Assembly: GCF_019423325.1 (NCBI RefSeq)
Contig: NZ_JAHZBQ010000002.1
Coordinates: 434,001-498,000, forward strand
Reading direction: 5' to 3'
Length of the DNA: 64,000 bases
Origin: Campylobacter sp.
Lineage (GTDB): Bacteria > Campylobacterota > Campylobacteria > Campylobacterales > Campylobacteraceae
The notes below the pieces were generated by a model. That model saw only the letters and a list, made by a program, of their open reading frames with translations. It was not told the DNA's origin and made no database searches. Shown here piece after piece: positions 16,113-25,334 of the stretch; positions within the stretch are counted from its first letter, which is position 1; each line of letters begins with the position of its first letter. The position numbers and the translations under genes are program-made.

Positions 16113-17792
16113 AAGCCCGCCTAGCTCGCTAAGCAGGATGCCTGCGAGTATCAGCGCCGCGCCGAAAATTTGAAGCGCGCTTAGCTTCTCGCCGAAGGCA
16201 TACCCCATAATGCCCGCGCTTACGGGCTCTAGCGCGAAAATAAGCACCGTTTTTATCTCGCTTACGCCGCGATTTTGCGCCATCGTTTGGATCACAAACG
16301 CCGCGACGGTGGCAAAGATCGAGGTCAAAACCAGCGCGAAAACGAAATCGAAGTTCGGCGAAAAGATCAAATTTCCAAGTACCTTTATCTCGCCTTCAAA
16401 CTGCGCGTGCGGAGTGAAAACTGCCGCGATCAGCGCGCAGACGCAGACGCAGATAAACTGCACGATCACAAAGCCGTAGAGGTTGCTTTTGCGCGCGCAG
16501 ACGCCGGTAAAGACGATGTGAAGCGCGTATGCAAACGCCGAAATCAGCGTCAACCGCTCGCCTATGCCAAATCCCACCGCGCTTGCTCCGCTTAAAAAAT
16601 ACAGCCCCAAAAGCGCCGTGGCTGCGCCGCCAAAGGCGCTCGCAGCGATCTTTTTGCCGAAAAACGCAAGCATCAAAAAGGGCACGATGACGACGTTTAG
16701 CCCCAAAATGAACGCCACCGTCGAGGAGAGCGCATAATCAAGCGCTATGGTCTGGCACGAAAAATCACAAAATAGCATCAGCCCGCAAAACACGCCCCGC
16801 CCTATCGTGCCGCGGTCAAATTTGACGCCGAAGCGCAGGCAAGCGAGGTAGGTAAAAATGCTCGCCGCCAAAAAGCGCCAAAACAAAAAGCTAAAAACGT
16901 CGCCGCTATGCAGCGCGTGCTGAACCGGCACGAAGGTACAACCCCAAACGATCGCTACGAAAAGCAGCCCCAGATCCCACAGCCTGCTAGGCGGAACGGG
17001 ATTTTGCGCGCGGCTTTGCGCTGAATTAGAATTTTGCCCGAAACTCTGCGTAGAATTTAAATTTTTTACGGAGTTAAAATTCTGTGTAGTATTAGAATTT
17101 CGCGAAGCGCCAGGGTTTCGCGCGGCGCCATAGCTAAAGCTCTGCGGCGTATGAGCGGAGTCCGGATCGTTTGCAAGAACCCCAGTAAAATTTTTCTTTG
17201 AGCGTCGCGTATGGGCGTCAGCAAGGCTTTTTGCGGGGCTTAAATTTGGCTCGTCTACGACGCTTGCACGGCTTAGCGAACTCGCGCTATTTGCGCCGTT
17301 ATGAGCGGAATTTTTCGTAAAATTTAATATAAAATTTCGTTTGAAATTTCTCGCGAAATTTTCGCAAGGATTTATTGTGGGGGCTTTTGCGGAATTTAAA
17401 GCTTTATTTTCGGCGCAGTTCGGAATTTGCGCGGACTTTAAATTTAGCACAAGAGCCGCGGAGCTTAAAGCGGATTTTCTTTCAAGATTTTTGACGCGCA
17501 GGGCGGAATAGGGCGCGACGAGACTGTACACGGCAAAACCGACCGAGGCACGATTGCGTGCGGCGAAACCAGCCGAAGCGGGATAAAATTTTAAATTTCG
17601 CACGCTCATAAAATTTAACTCGGCGGCCGCATCTTGAAATTTGAAATTTCTTTTGAGGCGGGGAGCGGGAGCGAAATTCGACGTACCGCCGCGCGCCGTG
17701 TTTTTAGCGCGCTCGCGCGCTGGATCTAAAATAAAATTTAAAGCGGGTTTTGAATTAAAATTTTCCGCGAGCTCCGAGATAGAATTTTTCAT
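16056..17792 (-). CDS. DMT/EamA-family permease with a ~275-residue low-complexity N-terminal extension
   Basis: 578 residues, against about 300 for the family. The C-terminal part from RLWDLGLLFVAIVWGCTFVP onward has ten hydrophobic helices in two EamA repeats and ends as usual, so the transporter core is complete. The first 275 residues have no transporter similarity: they are Asn/Ala/Ser/Phe-rich with recurring short units (NFARNFKRN, NSNTTQNFNSVKNLN, QSFGQNSNSAQS). The DNA shows the AAATTT/AAAATTCT words typical of intergenic repeats. No good internal start is evident before the core, so the extension may really be translated. The substrate is unknown. Confidence 0.72.
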   Translation of the reverse strand: MKNSISELAENFNSKPALNFILDPARERAKNTARGGTSNFAPAPRLKRNFKFQDAAAELNFMSVRNLKFYPASAGFAARNRASVGFAVYSLVAPYSALRVKNLERKSALSSAALVLNLKSAQIPNCAENKALNSAKAPTINPCENFARNFKRNFILNFTKNSAHNGANSASSLSRASVVDEPNLSPAKSLADAHTRRSKKNFTGVLANDPDSAHTPQSFSYGAARNPGASRNSNTTQNFNSVKNLNSTQSFGQNSNSAQSRAQNPVPPSRLWDLGLLFVAIVWGCTFVPVQHALHSGDVFSFLFWRFLAASIFTYLACLRFGVKFDRGTIGRGVFCGLMLFCDFSCQTIALDYALSSTVAFILGLNVVIVPFLMLAFFGKKIAASAFGGAATALLGLYFLSGASAVGFGIGERLTLISAFAYALHIVFTGVCARKSNLYGFVIVQFICVCVCALIAAVFTPHAQFEGEIKVLGNLIFSPNFDFVFALVLTSIFATVAAFVIQTMAQNRGVSEIKTVLIFALEPVSAGIMGYAFGEKLSALQIFGAALILAGILLSELGGLLGAKFAKDRACEKADRGD

Positions 17793-17834
17793 AATTTGAA
17801 GTAAAATTTCGCCGAGATTTTAGTGCGGTTGCGC

Positions 17835-18464
17835 CTATCTGATCGTCTTTATGGCGTTTAAAATCGCGCCCGAGTTTTTACGAAACTCCCTTTCGTTTTT
17901 ACTTAAAAAATCGAAGCTTTCGTTGATAAAGGCGCTACTGAATTCGCTACTAAAATCGTCTCCAGGCTCGCGTCCGACGGCACTTTTAAAGCTTTTAGCA
18001 AAGCTCGCGTCGGCTCCTAGTTCGCGTGCCAAAGGGCGAATGATTTCGTAAATTTCATCAAAGGCATTGGTGCGCAGATAGTGGCTAAATAGCACCTCGC
18101 CGCTCATTATCGCCTTAGTATCGGCTTCGGACATATCTTTTATTTTAGCGAGTACGAGCTTTTTGATCGGCTCTACGGCAAGACTTAGCTTCTTGCTCGC
18201 CAGCCTTTGCATATTCTGCACGGCGATGCTTTTTTTACCCGCGCGCTCGGTAATGTAGCTAGGCAGATCGAGCTCGTAATCCTGCACGCCAGCGCGTTCG
18301 TATTCATTTGCAGCGCGCTCGATCAGAGTGCTTAGTGAGTTTTTAAAATTTTCGCTATCGCCCGCGCCCGCGCTAAGCATCACGTCCAGTCCCTTTACGG
18401 CGACCTCCTCCCAGCTAGCAGTCGCAAATAGCGGTAATAAACAAAAGATTAATTTTTTAAGCAA
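17835..18464 (-). CDS. DUF4197 exported protein
   Basis: 209 residues with a short signal peptide (MLKKLIFCLLPLFATA). The helical mature protein has the DUF4197 features: VKGLDVMLSAGAGDSENFKNSL, ELDLPSYITERAGKK, VEPIKKLVLAKIKDMSEADTKAIMSG and DDFSSEFSSAFINESFDFL. The family is widespread in proteobacteria, periplasmic and of unknown function. It lies 43 bases downstream of the DMT permease start on the same strand (this gene first), and is divergent from mntP. Confidence 0.8.
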   Translation of the reverse strand: MLKKLIFCLLPLFATASWEEVAVKGLDVMLSAGAGDSENFKNSLSTLIERAANEYERAGVQDYELDLPSYITERAGKKSIAVQNMQRLASKKLSLAVEPIKKLVLAKIKDMSEADTKAIMSGEVLFSHYLRTNAFDEIYEIIRPLARELGADASFAKSFKSAVGREPGDDFSSEFSSAFINESFDFLSKNEREFRKNSGAILNAIKTIR

Positions 18465-18513
18465 AGTTTTTCCCTAATTAAAAATTGATTATTTTATTTC
18501 GAAAATTTTAATG

Positions 18514-18519
18514 TATAAT
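18514..18519 (+). promoter_or_regulatory. TATAAT -10 box upstream of mntP
   Basis: TATAAT in an AATGTATAATCAACG context, 32 bases before the mntP ATG; an AAAAGGGC ribosome-binding site lies between them. The leader is too short for a yybP-ykoY-type manganese riboswitch. Confidence 0.55.
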
Positions 18520-18550
18520 CAACGCTTTTATAATACCAAAAGGGCTAAAT

Positions 18551-19104
18551 ATGGAGCTTTTACTCATCGCTTTCGCGCTTGCGATGGACAGCGTCGCGCT
18601 TAGTATCTCAAACGGCGCGAAATATCCGAATTTCAAATTTACACAGATCGCGCGTGTCGCGTTTTTCTATGCAGCGGCTCAGTTTATAATGCCGCTTGCA
18701 GGCTACGCTTTGGGGATAAACTTCGTAAAATTTATCGCGCAGATCGATCACTTCGTCGCGTTTGGAATTTTATCGTTTTTGGGCGTTAAGATGATCATTG
18801 AATCCCGCCGCGAGCAGGACGAGCCAGATCTTCGCCTAAGCACGAAGGAGCTGGTGCTTGGCGCGATCGCTACCAGCATCGATGCGATGGCCGTGGGCGT
18901 GACCTTCGCGTTTGGCGAGATAAACATCCTCTACGCCTGTTGCGTAATCGGGCTCATCTGCTTCGCGCTGTGCGTCGCGGCATGCTACGCAGGCAAGCTA
19001 ACGGGCGAATCCTGCACTCAAAGGCGCTCGTTTTGGGCGGCGCGATTTTGATCTTAATCGGGGTTAAAATTTTACTCTCGCACCTCGGCGTTATCGGTAT
19101 TTAG
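18551..19104 (+). pseudogene. mntP: MntP-type manganese efflux pump gene, frameshifted near the C-terminus
   Basis: The first 150 codons encode a normal MntP: LIAFALAMDSVALSIS, GYALGINFVKFIAQIDH, GAIATSIDAMAVGVTFAF. These carry the acidic membrane residues that move Mn2+ out of the cell. After KLTG at 19002-19006 the frame changes and ends at 19051 in an unrelated tail (ESCTQRRSFWAARF). In the next frame the expected last helix is intact (ALVLGGAILILIGVKILLSH, then a stop at 19104), giving the family's usual length of about 185 residues. One missing base at ACGGGCGAA explains it. The site is not a long homopolymer, so it is either a real mutation or an assembly error. Confidence 0.85.
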
Positions 19105-19159
19105 CGACTTTTAATCGCCGCTTTGTGATAATCTTTAAAACTAATTCGCAGGAGCGAAA

Positions 19160-20317
19160 ATGAAAAATTTGATAAATTTAACCAGCGGCGACCGATTAAA
19201 TTTGCGCGTCGAGGGCAAAATTTTAATCAGCGAGAGCGTCAAAAACGGCAAAACGAGGCAGACGCAAAAGGAGTTTGCTAGCACGGACGAGGCGCAAAAA
19301 GCCTGCGTGAAAAAGAAGTGGGAGAGCCTAAAAAAGGGCTACATCATGCAAAACGCGGATGCGAGGCCTGGCGAAACGGGCCCGCACGTTTACATCGGCG
19401 GCGGATACACGGGCGCGCTGGCGTTTGCGAGCTTTGAGGGCGAAAATTTCGTCTATAAATGCGGCGGCTACAAAGAAAACGGCTCGGTCGATTTTTTGAC
19501 TAGGCTGGGCGCGGACGGCGCGATAAAAGGGGATATTATTTTGCCAAAGCCGCTTGCGTGGCATGCGCAGCGGGCGGGCGAAATTTTACTTTTGGATTTG
19601 GATCATTTTATTTTCAAATTTGATCCAAAAACGGGCGAGTTTGCCGACCTTTCCAAAGAGCTAAATTTTAAAAGAAATAGAGAATTTACGAGCCGCGTTT
19701 GTGCTGCGGGTGCAGCGGGCGAGACGGCGGCGTTTGCGATGTTCGGTCAAATTTTTACTTTGCGCGGCGGCGAGATTTCGCCTCTTGCCGAATACAAATC
19801 CGAAATGAAAAGTTACACGCCAATCTTGTGCGCCGCGCTCGACGGTGACGGCACGCGACTTGCGCTTTGCTGCAAGCAAAACGAGATCAAAATTTTAAAC
19901 ACGCTAAACGGCGAAATTTTAAACGAAATAAAGGGCGACTTCGGCATTTTTGATAAAATTTGCTTTTTAGCGGACGGCTCGATATTAGGCAAGGAGCGCT
20001 ATACGGGCAAGCTAATTTGCCTTGACGCTAAAAGCGGCGAGCGACTTAATCCTGCATGGTTGCGGGACGAATGCGCCGAGGCGGACGAGCTTTGCATTAG
20101 CGAGGACGGTTCGAGGCTCGCGCTAATTAGCTACGACAAAGCCCGCATCATCGATCTAAAAAGCGGAAATTTGCGTCTTAGCTTTGAGCTCTCGCACGTC
20201 GTGAAGCGCTGCGAGGCGAAATTTGAGCGCGAAGGCGGCAAGGAATTTTTGGCCGTGCGCACCGACTACGGCTGCTTTAGCCTATATCGCATAAATTCGG
20301 TAAAACCTAACCTTTAG
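19160..20317 (+). CDS. WGR-like N-terminal domain plus beta-propeller-like protein
   Basis: 385 residues, no signal peptide. The first 60 residues (RQTQKEFASTDEAQKACVKK followed by WESLKKGY) resemble a degenerate WGR domain, a module found in DNA-linked and poly-ADP-ribose proteins. The rest consists of repeating beta strands with WD40/PQQ-like features: HFIFKFDPKTGEFADL, DGDGTRLALCCKQNEIKIL, LICLDAKSGERLNP and ISEDGSRLALISYDKARII. This suggests a cytoplasmic beta-propeller used as a protein-binding platform. Start ATG follows AGGAGCGAAA. It stands at the left edge of the A+T-rich island. No specific function can be assigned. Confidence 0.6.
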   Translation: MKNLINLTSGDRLNLRVEGKILISESVKNGKTRQTQKEFASTDEAQKACVKKKWESLKKGYIMQNADARPGETGPHVYIGGGYTGALAFASFEGENFVYKCGGYKENGSVDFLTRLGADGAIKGDIILPKPLAWHAQRAGEILLLDLDHFIFKFDPKTGEFADLSKELNFKRNREFTSRVCAAGAAGETAAFAMFGQIFTLRGGEISPLAEYKSEMKSYTPILCAALDGDGTRLALCCKQNEIKILNTLNGEILNEIKGDFGIFDKICFLADGSILGKERYTGKLICLDAKSGERLNPAWLRDECAEADELCISEDGSRLALISYDKARIIDLKSGNLRLSFELSHVVKRCEAKFEREGGKEFLAVRTDYGCFSLYRINSVKPNL

Positions 20318-20679
20318 ATATGCACTTTTTAGCTTATAAATCTCCTCTCGCCTTTTAAATTAATGCGCCCAATTCTGCACTGTTCCAACATAAAGCACAA
20401 TAGTCTATATAAAATTTTAAATAACAATATTTTAATCGTGGCACATAAGTATGAAATGAGGATTTTATTTATATTCTCATTATCAAATGAACAGATGTAG
20501 CCAAAAAATAACAAATACTTAAATCACATTCTTCTAGACTATAATAATCTCGCTCCCATTTGGCATTGGCATTTCGGCGATATTTACGCTATTTTACAAT
20601 CAGTCATTAATAAGAGCTAGAGGTGCGGAACACAATATGGCTACTAAAAAAAAGTAGATGAAAATTTATAAATTTAGGC
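20318..20679. other. A+T-rich junction between core genes and the defence island
   Basis: No gene is supported. Base composition drops sharply to A+T-rich directly after the stop at 20317 and stays low through 25330, consistent with acquired DNA. No direct repeat or tRNA marking an attachment site is obvious here. Confidence 0.5.
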
Positions 20680-21428
20680 TCAATTAAACTTAAGCAGATT
20701 CTCTCTTATCAGTTTCAACAGTTTCTGATATAAGTTTTCCTGTGTAGTTTTAGTATTATATCTAAATTCGCATTCCTTTAAATGAAGCAAGAAATTCTCT
20801 TTCTTAATACCTTTAAATTTAGCTAGTCTATGTTTAGCATAACCCCAGAAGTTTTCTATGCCGTTTATATGATTTTTACCGTTAGCAAATTCATTCTTTG
20901 AGTGTTTTATCCTGTAGTGTGCTTTGGCTCCCTAATCTACTAATCCGTCATAAGCTTTCCAGCAATCTGAATAGATAGTAGAGCTATCAAGCTCGCTATA
21001 TTGAGATAATATAGGTATCAACTCACTAGCAGAGCAGTTTTTAACTATCTGGGTATAAACTTTGCCGTCTCTTTTAAGCATACCGAATACCAGTGTTTTA
21101 TTTGCTGCTCCTCTACCTCTTTTTCCCCTTAGCCTTTTAGATCCAAAGTAGCTTTAATCTATTTCTATTTCGCCTGAAAACTTAGATATCTTCTCGCACT
21201 CTTTGGATATCAAAATTCTAATGCTTTTTAGAATTTTATTAATGGAAATTCTAGAAATTCCGGTTAAATTTGACATTTTAGTAGCCTCTATATCTTCTGC
21301 AAAATACTTGAGAATTTCTCTAAATTTCTTTTCTGAAATTCGGGAACGAACTATATATTTATTTTTCATCGACAAAATCATAGTTAAAAACTCCTTTGAA
21401 AGTTTTTAACTTATCTTGAGCCAAAATT
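20671..21428. mobile_element. Candidate decayed IS1595-type element with 13-bp inverted ends
   Basis: AATTTAGGCTCAA at 20671-20683 and TTGAGCCAAAATT at 21416-21428 are inverted copies matching at 12 of 13 positions. They flank the transposase pseudogene, giving an element of 758 bases, a plausible size for IS1595 members. I see no matching 8-base target duplication, so the exact ends are uncertain. Confidence 0.5.
20680..21381 (-). pseudogene. IS1595-family transposase, two in-frame stops
   Basis: Reading leftward from ATG 21381 a single frame runs to TGA at 20680-20682, interrupted by TAA at 21154-21156 and TAG at 20932-20934. The N-terminal part has a helix-turn-helix (ATKMSNLTGISRISINKIL). 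The continuation contains SYFGSKRLRGKRGRGAANKT, IYSDCWKAYDGLVD, NEFANGKNHINGIENFWG and HLKECEFRYN, the DDE core of IS1595/ISXO2-like transposases. The first stop replaces the codon after the first catalytic Asp (EID-stop-SYFG). The gene cannot make active transposase. It lies directly upstream of the Hachiman genes. Confidence 0.88.
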
Positions 21429-21682
21429 AATTATGTAATAAACAGAAAATAAATAAAAAGTATAGTAGAGGACCTGCAAATATGCTTTGATCTTATATGA
21501 ATAAAACTAGCTATCGGTTATCTATGTCCACAGATTGAACAATGGTATTAAAGACAATTTTATAATATATTAAAATATCTTTCATTTCTAATATACTAAA
21601 ATTAGAGAAAATAAGGTAAAATAAAACATTTAGAAATTTATGAGATTTAGTTTCTTTGAATAGGCGAAGCAAGGATGGTGGT

Positions 21683-22606
21683 ATGAATTTGGAAGACTTT
21701 TTATCTGTGGCTAAAAAAGATTACAATAGTATTTTTGGCAAAGTTGAACATTTAAATAGTATCAATGGAGTAGATGTGGATCTCAGATTTAAATTTATCC
21801 AATTTGATCCAAATGGGGATCCAAAAATTAATTTACTAATAAAAAAATTATTAAGTTATTTTACTCATTACTGTTTTTCTGCACAAAAGCGAAGAATAAA
21901 CGAGTTGCCAACGGAACAAGAAAGAAATGAAATGTATCGTGAAGCTCAAAAGCTTTTTAGAAAATGGAAACAAGAAGAGATTACAGATAAAAATAAGCCT
22001 GCATCTGGAGAAATAGGAGAAATGATATTATGGTTTTTAATGGAAGCCGTATTGGAATCACCTCAAATGGTCGCAAAAATGGATCTAAAAACAAATAGAC
22101 AGATGGAATCTTTTGGTTCTGATGGTATTCATATGAAGATAATTGATGATATTTTAAATATATTTTTTGGAGAAGCAAAACTCTATAAGGATGTTGGAGA
22201 AGCTATGGATAGTATTTTTGAAAGTATTGAAAAATTCCACAAAGATAAAATGTGGGAGCATGAATACAATATGGTGACTACTCATTTTAAATACCTAAAA
22301 GAAGGCGAAAAGCAAAAAGTTTTTGATTTTATAAGTGGCAAAATACAAAGCCAAGATATAAAAATAAATCATGCCTGTTTAGTTGGATATGATTGGAGTG
22401 AATACAAAAAGCTTGATGATCAAACCAGAAGACAAGAATTTATTGATACATTTAAAACTAAATACCAAGAAGATACCATTAGGCTGGCGAGATTAATACA
22501 GTCGCGGTTTGAGAAGTTTTCAAAAAAGCAATTTCATTTTGAGGTTTTCTTTTTGCCAGTTAAAAGCGTACAAGAATTAAGAGATAAATTTAACGAGGAG
22601 CTTTGA
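21683..22606 (+). CDS. hamA: HamA, Hachiman anti-phage defence nuclease-like effector (DUF1837)
   Basis: 307 residues from ATG 21683, chosen because AAGGATGGTGG precedes it. The central region has a PD-(D/E)XK-like nuclease arrangement: SGEIGEMILWFLMEAVLES (conserved Glu residues), GSDGIHMKI (Asp) and IFFGEAKLY (Glu-x-Lys), as in DUF1837/HamA proteins. In characterised Hachiman systems HamA is a nuclease held by the helicase partner HamB and degrades DNA when phage attack or DNA damage is sensed. The next gene starts on the base after this stop and is a helicase, the diagnostic partnership. AbpA of the AbpAB system is a related alternative name. The gene is markedly A+T-rich. Confidence 0.88.
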   Translation: MNLEDFLSVAKKDYNSIFGKVEHLNSINGVDVDLRFKFIQFDPNGDPKINLLIKKLLSYFTHYCFSAQKRRINELPTEQERNEMYREAQKLFRKWKQEEITDKNKPASGEIGEMILWFLMEAVLESPQMVAKMDLKTNRQMESFGSDGIHMKIIDDILNIFFGEAKLYKDVGEAMDSIFESIEKFHKDKMWEHEYNMVTTHFKYLKEGEKQKVFDFISGKIQSQDIKINHACLVGYDWSEYKKLDDQTRRQEFIDTFKTKYQEDTIRLARLIQSRFEKFSKKQFHFEVFFLPVKSVQELRDKFNEEL

Positions 22607-25087
22607 ATGAATGATTTAATTGAAAAACTCATTAGGTATGATATTATAAATTATTTATCAGCTCTAAACATTAGACAGGATAATAGTTTGGAGCAATTTA
22701 GCGAAGAAGAAATTCTGCAGTTGTGTAAGTATGCTTCTTTGTTGGCATTATCTGATAAGAATGATGAACAAATGCTTTCATATGAAATTTCTACAAAACT
22801 ATTTATTAATTTTTATGAAAAATATCCGGCTTTATATTCTATTGTTTTTAGTATTCTCTCGAGGTTGGGTAATTTTCCCAATAGGGATTTATTAAAAAAA
22901 TATAAACCTTCTGAAGAATTTCAACCGCAAAGTCTCTTAATCGATCTAGAAAGAATGGCAAGAGAACAAGAAAATCAACTCATATTGCAAAATAACGAGC
23001 AAATTTTTTTAACAGACTTTCAAAAGCGATTTTTTGACGTATTGACTGATAGGCATTTCTTTAGTGTGTCTGCTCCAACATCTGCGGGCAAATCATTTAT
23101 TTTTACTCTAGCAATAGTAAAAAGACTACTTAAAAATCCTAATGAGGTGATTGTTTTAATTGTTCCAACCAGAGCATTAATTAAAGAATTGAGTGAAAAA
23201 ATAATAAAAAAATTAAAACATTATAATCTATTTGGAAAAGTTGATGTCAGAATTTTGCCTATTTTAGAAGATAAAACAAATGATAAAGGCAGAGTATATG
23301 TGCTTACTCAAGAAAGGTTGAGCACTTTATTGGAAGAAAATATAAAAATTAATACATGCTTTATAGATGAAGCGCAAGAAATACAGAATAATAGGGGTGT
23401 GGTGCTGCAAAATACAATTGAGCTTTTAATCAAAAGAAACCATGATATAAATTTATTTTTCGCTAGCCCATTAATTAAAAACCCTGAGTATTTTAATAAA
23501 TTGTTCAAGCAAAAATTTGATAATGAGTATTTCATAGAAAATATATCACCCGTTGGACAAAATATTTTATTGTTAAGCGAAATCAAAAATAAAACAAACA
23601 GCGTATTTATTGAAAATATAGATTTTAACTCGCAAAGAAAAAATTTAGGCGAATTTAAATTAGATTTTAAATTTAGAAAAAATGAAAAAATAATTTCTCT
23701 TGCCGAACAAATCTGTAGAGAAGATGAACTTACATTGATATATTGTAATGATCCAAGTGAGGCTGAAAAAAGAGCTTTATCGCTAACGAAAAAAATAAAC
23801 GATACTGATACTGATGATGATGAAATCGTTGGTTTAATAAATTTCATAAAAGAAGATATACATAAGGATTACTCAATAATTCAATGTCTTAAAAAAGGAA
23901 TCGCCTACCATTATGGCTATATGCCATCTTCAATTAGGGCAGAGATTGAACGTCTTGCTAATATTGGGAAATTGAGGTTTGTATTTTGTACTAGTACTTT
24001 GTTACAGGGCGTCAATTTGCCTGCAAAAAATATTATAATATCACGCCCCAATAAAGGCAAAAACCAACCTATGAATCGAGCTGATTTTCTAAACTTAATT
24101 GGAAGGGCCGGGAGGCTTTTATATGAATTTCAAGGAAATATTTGGTGTATAGAGCCAAATCAGTGGGAGTTAAAAAGCTTTGAAGGTAATAAGCTCCAAG
24201 AAATAGAAGCTTATTTTGAAACTTCCTTATTAACAAAAACTGATGAAATTATAGAAATTGCCAAAGATCAGAATAATGATAGTAATGAAGTTGCTGTTTT
24301 TGGAAAATTTTATTTAGATTTTATTGTTAATGAACAAAATATTGATAAATTTAAAGAGTATAAAAATTATGAAAAAATTCAAAATTTATTTGATATTTCC
24401 AAACTAATTACACATCAATTGCCAGATAATATTATAAGAAAGCATTATTCAATCCATCCTACAAGATTACAAAAGATGTATGTGTATTTTAAGGAAAATA
24501 GTAGTAATGATTTAAATGAATTTATTCCTAAAAAAGCCTATCAAAAACATACAAATGATAATTTAAAATTAATTTTCAAGCTTATAGATTCAATGCTGTT
24601 CAACAAAGGGGATAAAAATAAACAATATGAACTTTTTAGTTTTATTGCCTCATCTTGGATACATGATAAGCCGATAAGTCAAATTATATTAGAAAGAAAC
24701 AAATATACAAAAGAAAACATTAATTCTACTATAAGAGAAGTTCTTAAAATAATAGAAGAACAGATCAGGTATAAATATGTTATTGCGGCACATGCATATT
24801 TAGATATATTGAAACTAGTACTTTTAGAAAGAGATAAAGATTCTGATGTTGATTTGATTCCAAATTTACCATTATATCTAGAGTGCGGCACATCAGATAA
24901 AACTATCTTGAGTCTTATTTCGCTAGGATTATCTAGACTTACTAGTATTAAATTAAAAATGTCGAGGCAATTCTATTGTGACGAACCAACGGTTACTAAT
25001 TGTTTTTATGCTCTTCAAAAAATTGATATCAAAAAGCTTAATATACCAGAAGTTTGCAAGCATGAAATTATGGGATTGATTTTGTGA
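22607..25087 (+). CDS. hamB: HamB, Hachiman defence superfamily-2 helicase
   Basis: 826 residues. Motif I is SAPTSAGKS at about 155-163, motif II is IDEAQ near 252, and the C-terminal helicase domain has CTSTLLQGVNLPAKNIIISRP and NLIGRAGRL (motif VI, near 497). A long helical C-terminal region follows. The GVNLPA and GRAGR motifs place it with Ski2/HelQ-like DExH helicases, the group to which HamB belongs. HamB senses or unwinds DNA and controls HamA. ATG follows the hamA stop directly (CTTTGAATG) with GAGGAG as ribosome-binding site, so the two are translationally coupled. Base and codon use are A+T-rich, unlike neighbours. Confidence 0.9.
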   Translation: MNDLIEKLIRYDIINYLSALNIRQDNSLEQFSEEEILQLCKYASLLALSDKNDEQMLSYEISTKLFINFYEKYPALYSIVFSILSRLGNFPNRDLLKKYKPSEEFQPQSLLIDLERMAREQENQLILQNNEQIFLTDFQKRFFDVLTDRHFFSVSAPTSAGKSFIFTLAIVKRLLKNPNEVIVLIVPTRALIKELSEKIIKKLKHYNLFGKVDVRILPILEDKTNDKGRVYVLTQERLSTLLEENIKINTCFIDEAQEIQNNRGVVLQNTIELLIKRNHDINLFFASPLIKNPEYFNKLFKQKFDNEYFIENISPVGQNILLLSEIKNKTNSVFIENIDFNSQRKNLGEFKLDFKFRKNEKIISLAEQICREDELTLIYCNDPSEAEKRALSLTKKINDTDTDDDEIVGLINFIKEDIHKDYSIIQCLKKGIAYHYGYMPSSIRAEIERLANIGKLRFVFCTSTLLQGVNLPAKNIIISRPNKGKNQPMNRADFLNLIGRAGRLLYEFQGNIWCIEPNQWELKSFEGNKLQEIEAYFETSLLTKTDEIIEIAKDQNNDSNEVAVFGKFYLDFIVNEQNIDKFKEYKNYEKIQNLFDISKLITHQLPDNIIRKHYSIHPTRLQKMYVYFKENSSNDLNEFIPKKAYQKHTNDNLKLIFKLIDSMLFNKGDKNKQYELFSFIASSWIHDKPISQIILERNKYTKENINSTIREVLKIIEEQIRYKYVIAAHAYLDILKLVLLERDKDSDVDLIPNLPLYLECGTSDKTILSLISLGLSRLTSIKLKMSRQFYCDEPTVTNCFYALQKIDIKKLNIPEVCKHEIMGLIL

Positions 25088-25334
25088 AATAATTAAGTTA
25101 ATAAAAAACAAAAACTATAATTATAGGCAAAGATATTTGTTTTGGAATTTTTAAATAGTTTAAAAAATTGTTATAAGATGGTAGGTCCAATCAAACAATC
25201 TAAAGTAAGTTGTAAAAAAATATCAATAAATTAAAAATTATAATTTTCTTGTCAAGTATGATAATTTTTATAATCTCTATCTTACTAGACAATAGGCTTA
25301 TATAAATCACCATGCTTTAAATTAAAGGAATAAC

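Noticed and set aside
18465..18550. Manganese riboswitch before mntP
   Set aside because: The leader is only about 30 bases after the -10 box, too short for a yybP-ykoY element.
20318..25334. CRISPR array near the defence genes
   Set aside because: No regularly spaced direct repeats are present in this island or elsewhere in the window.
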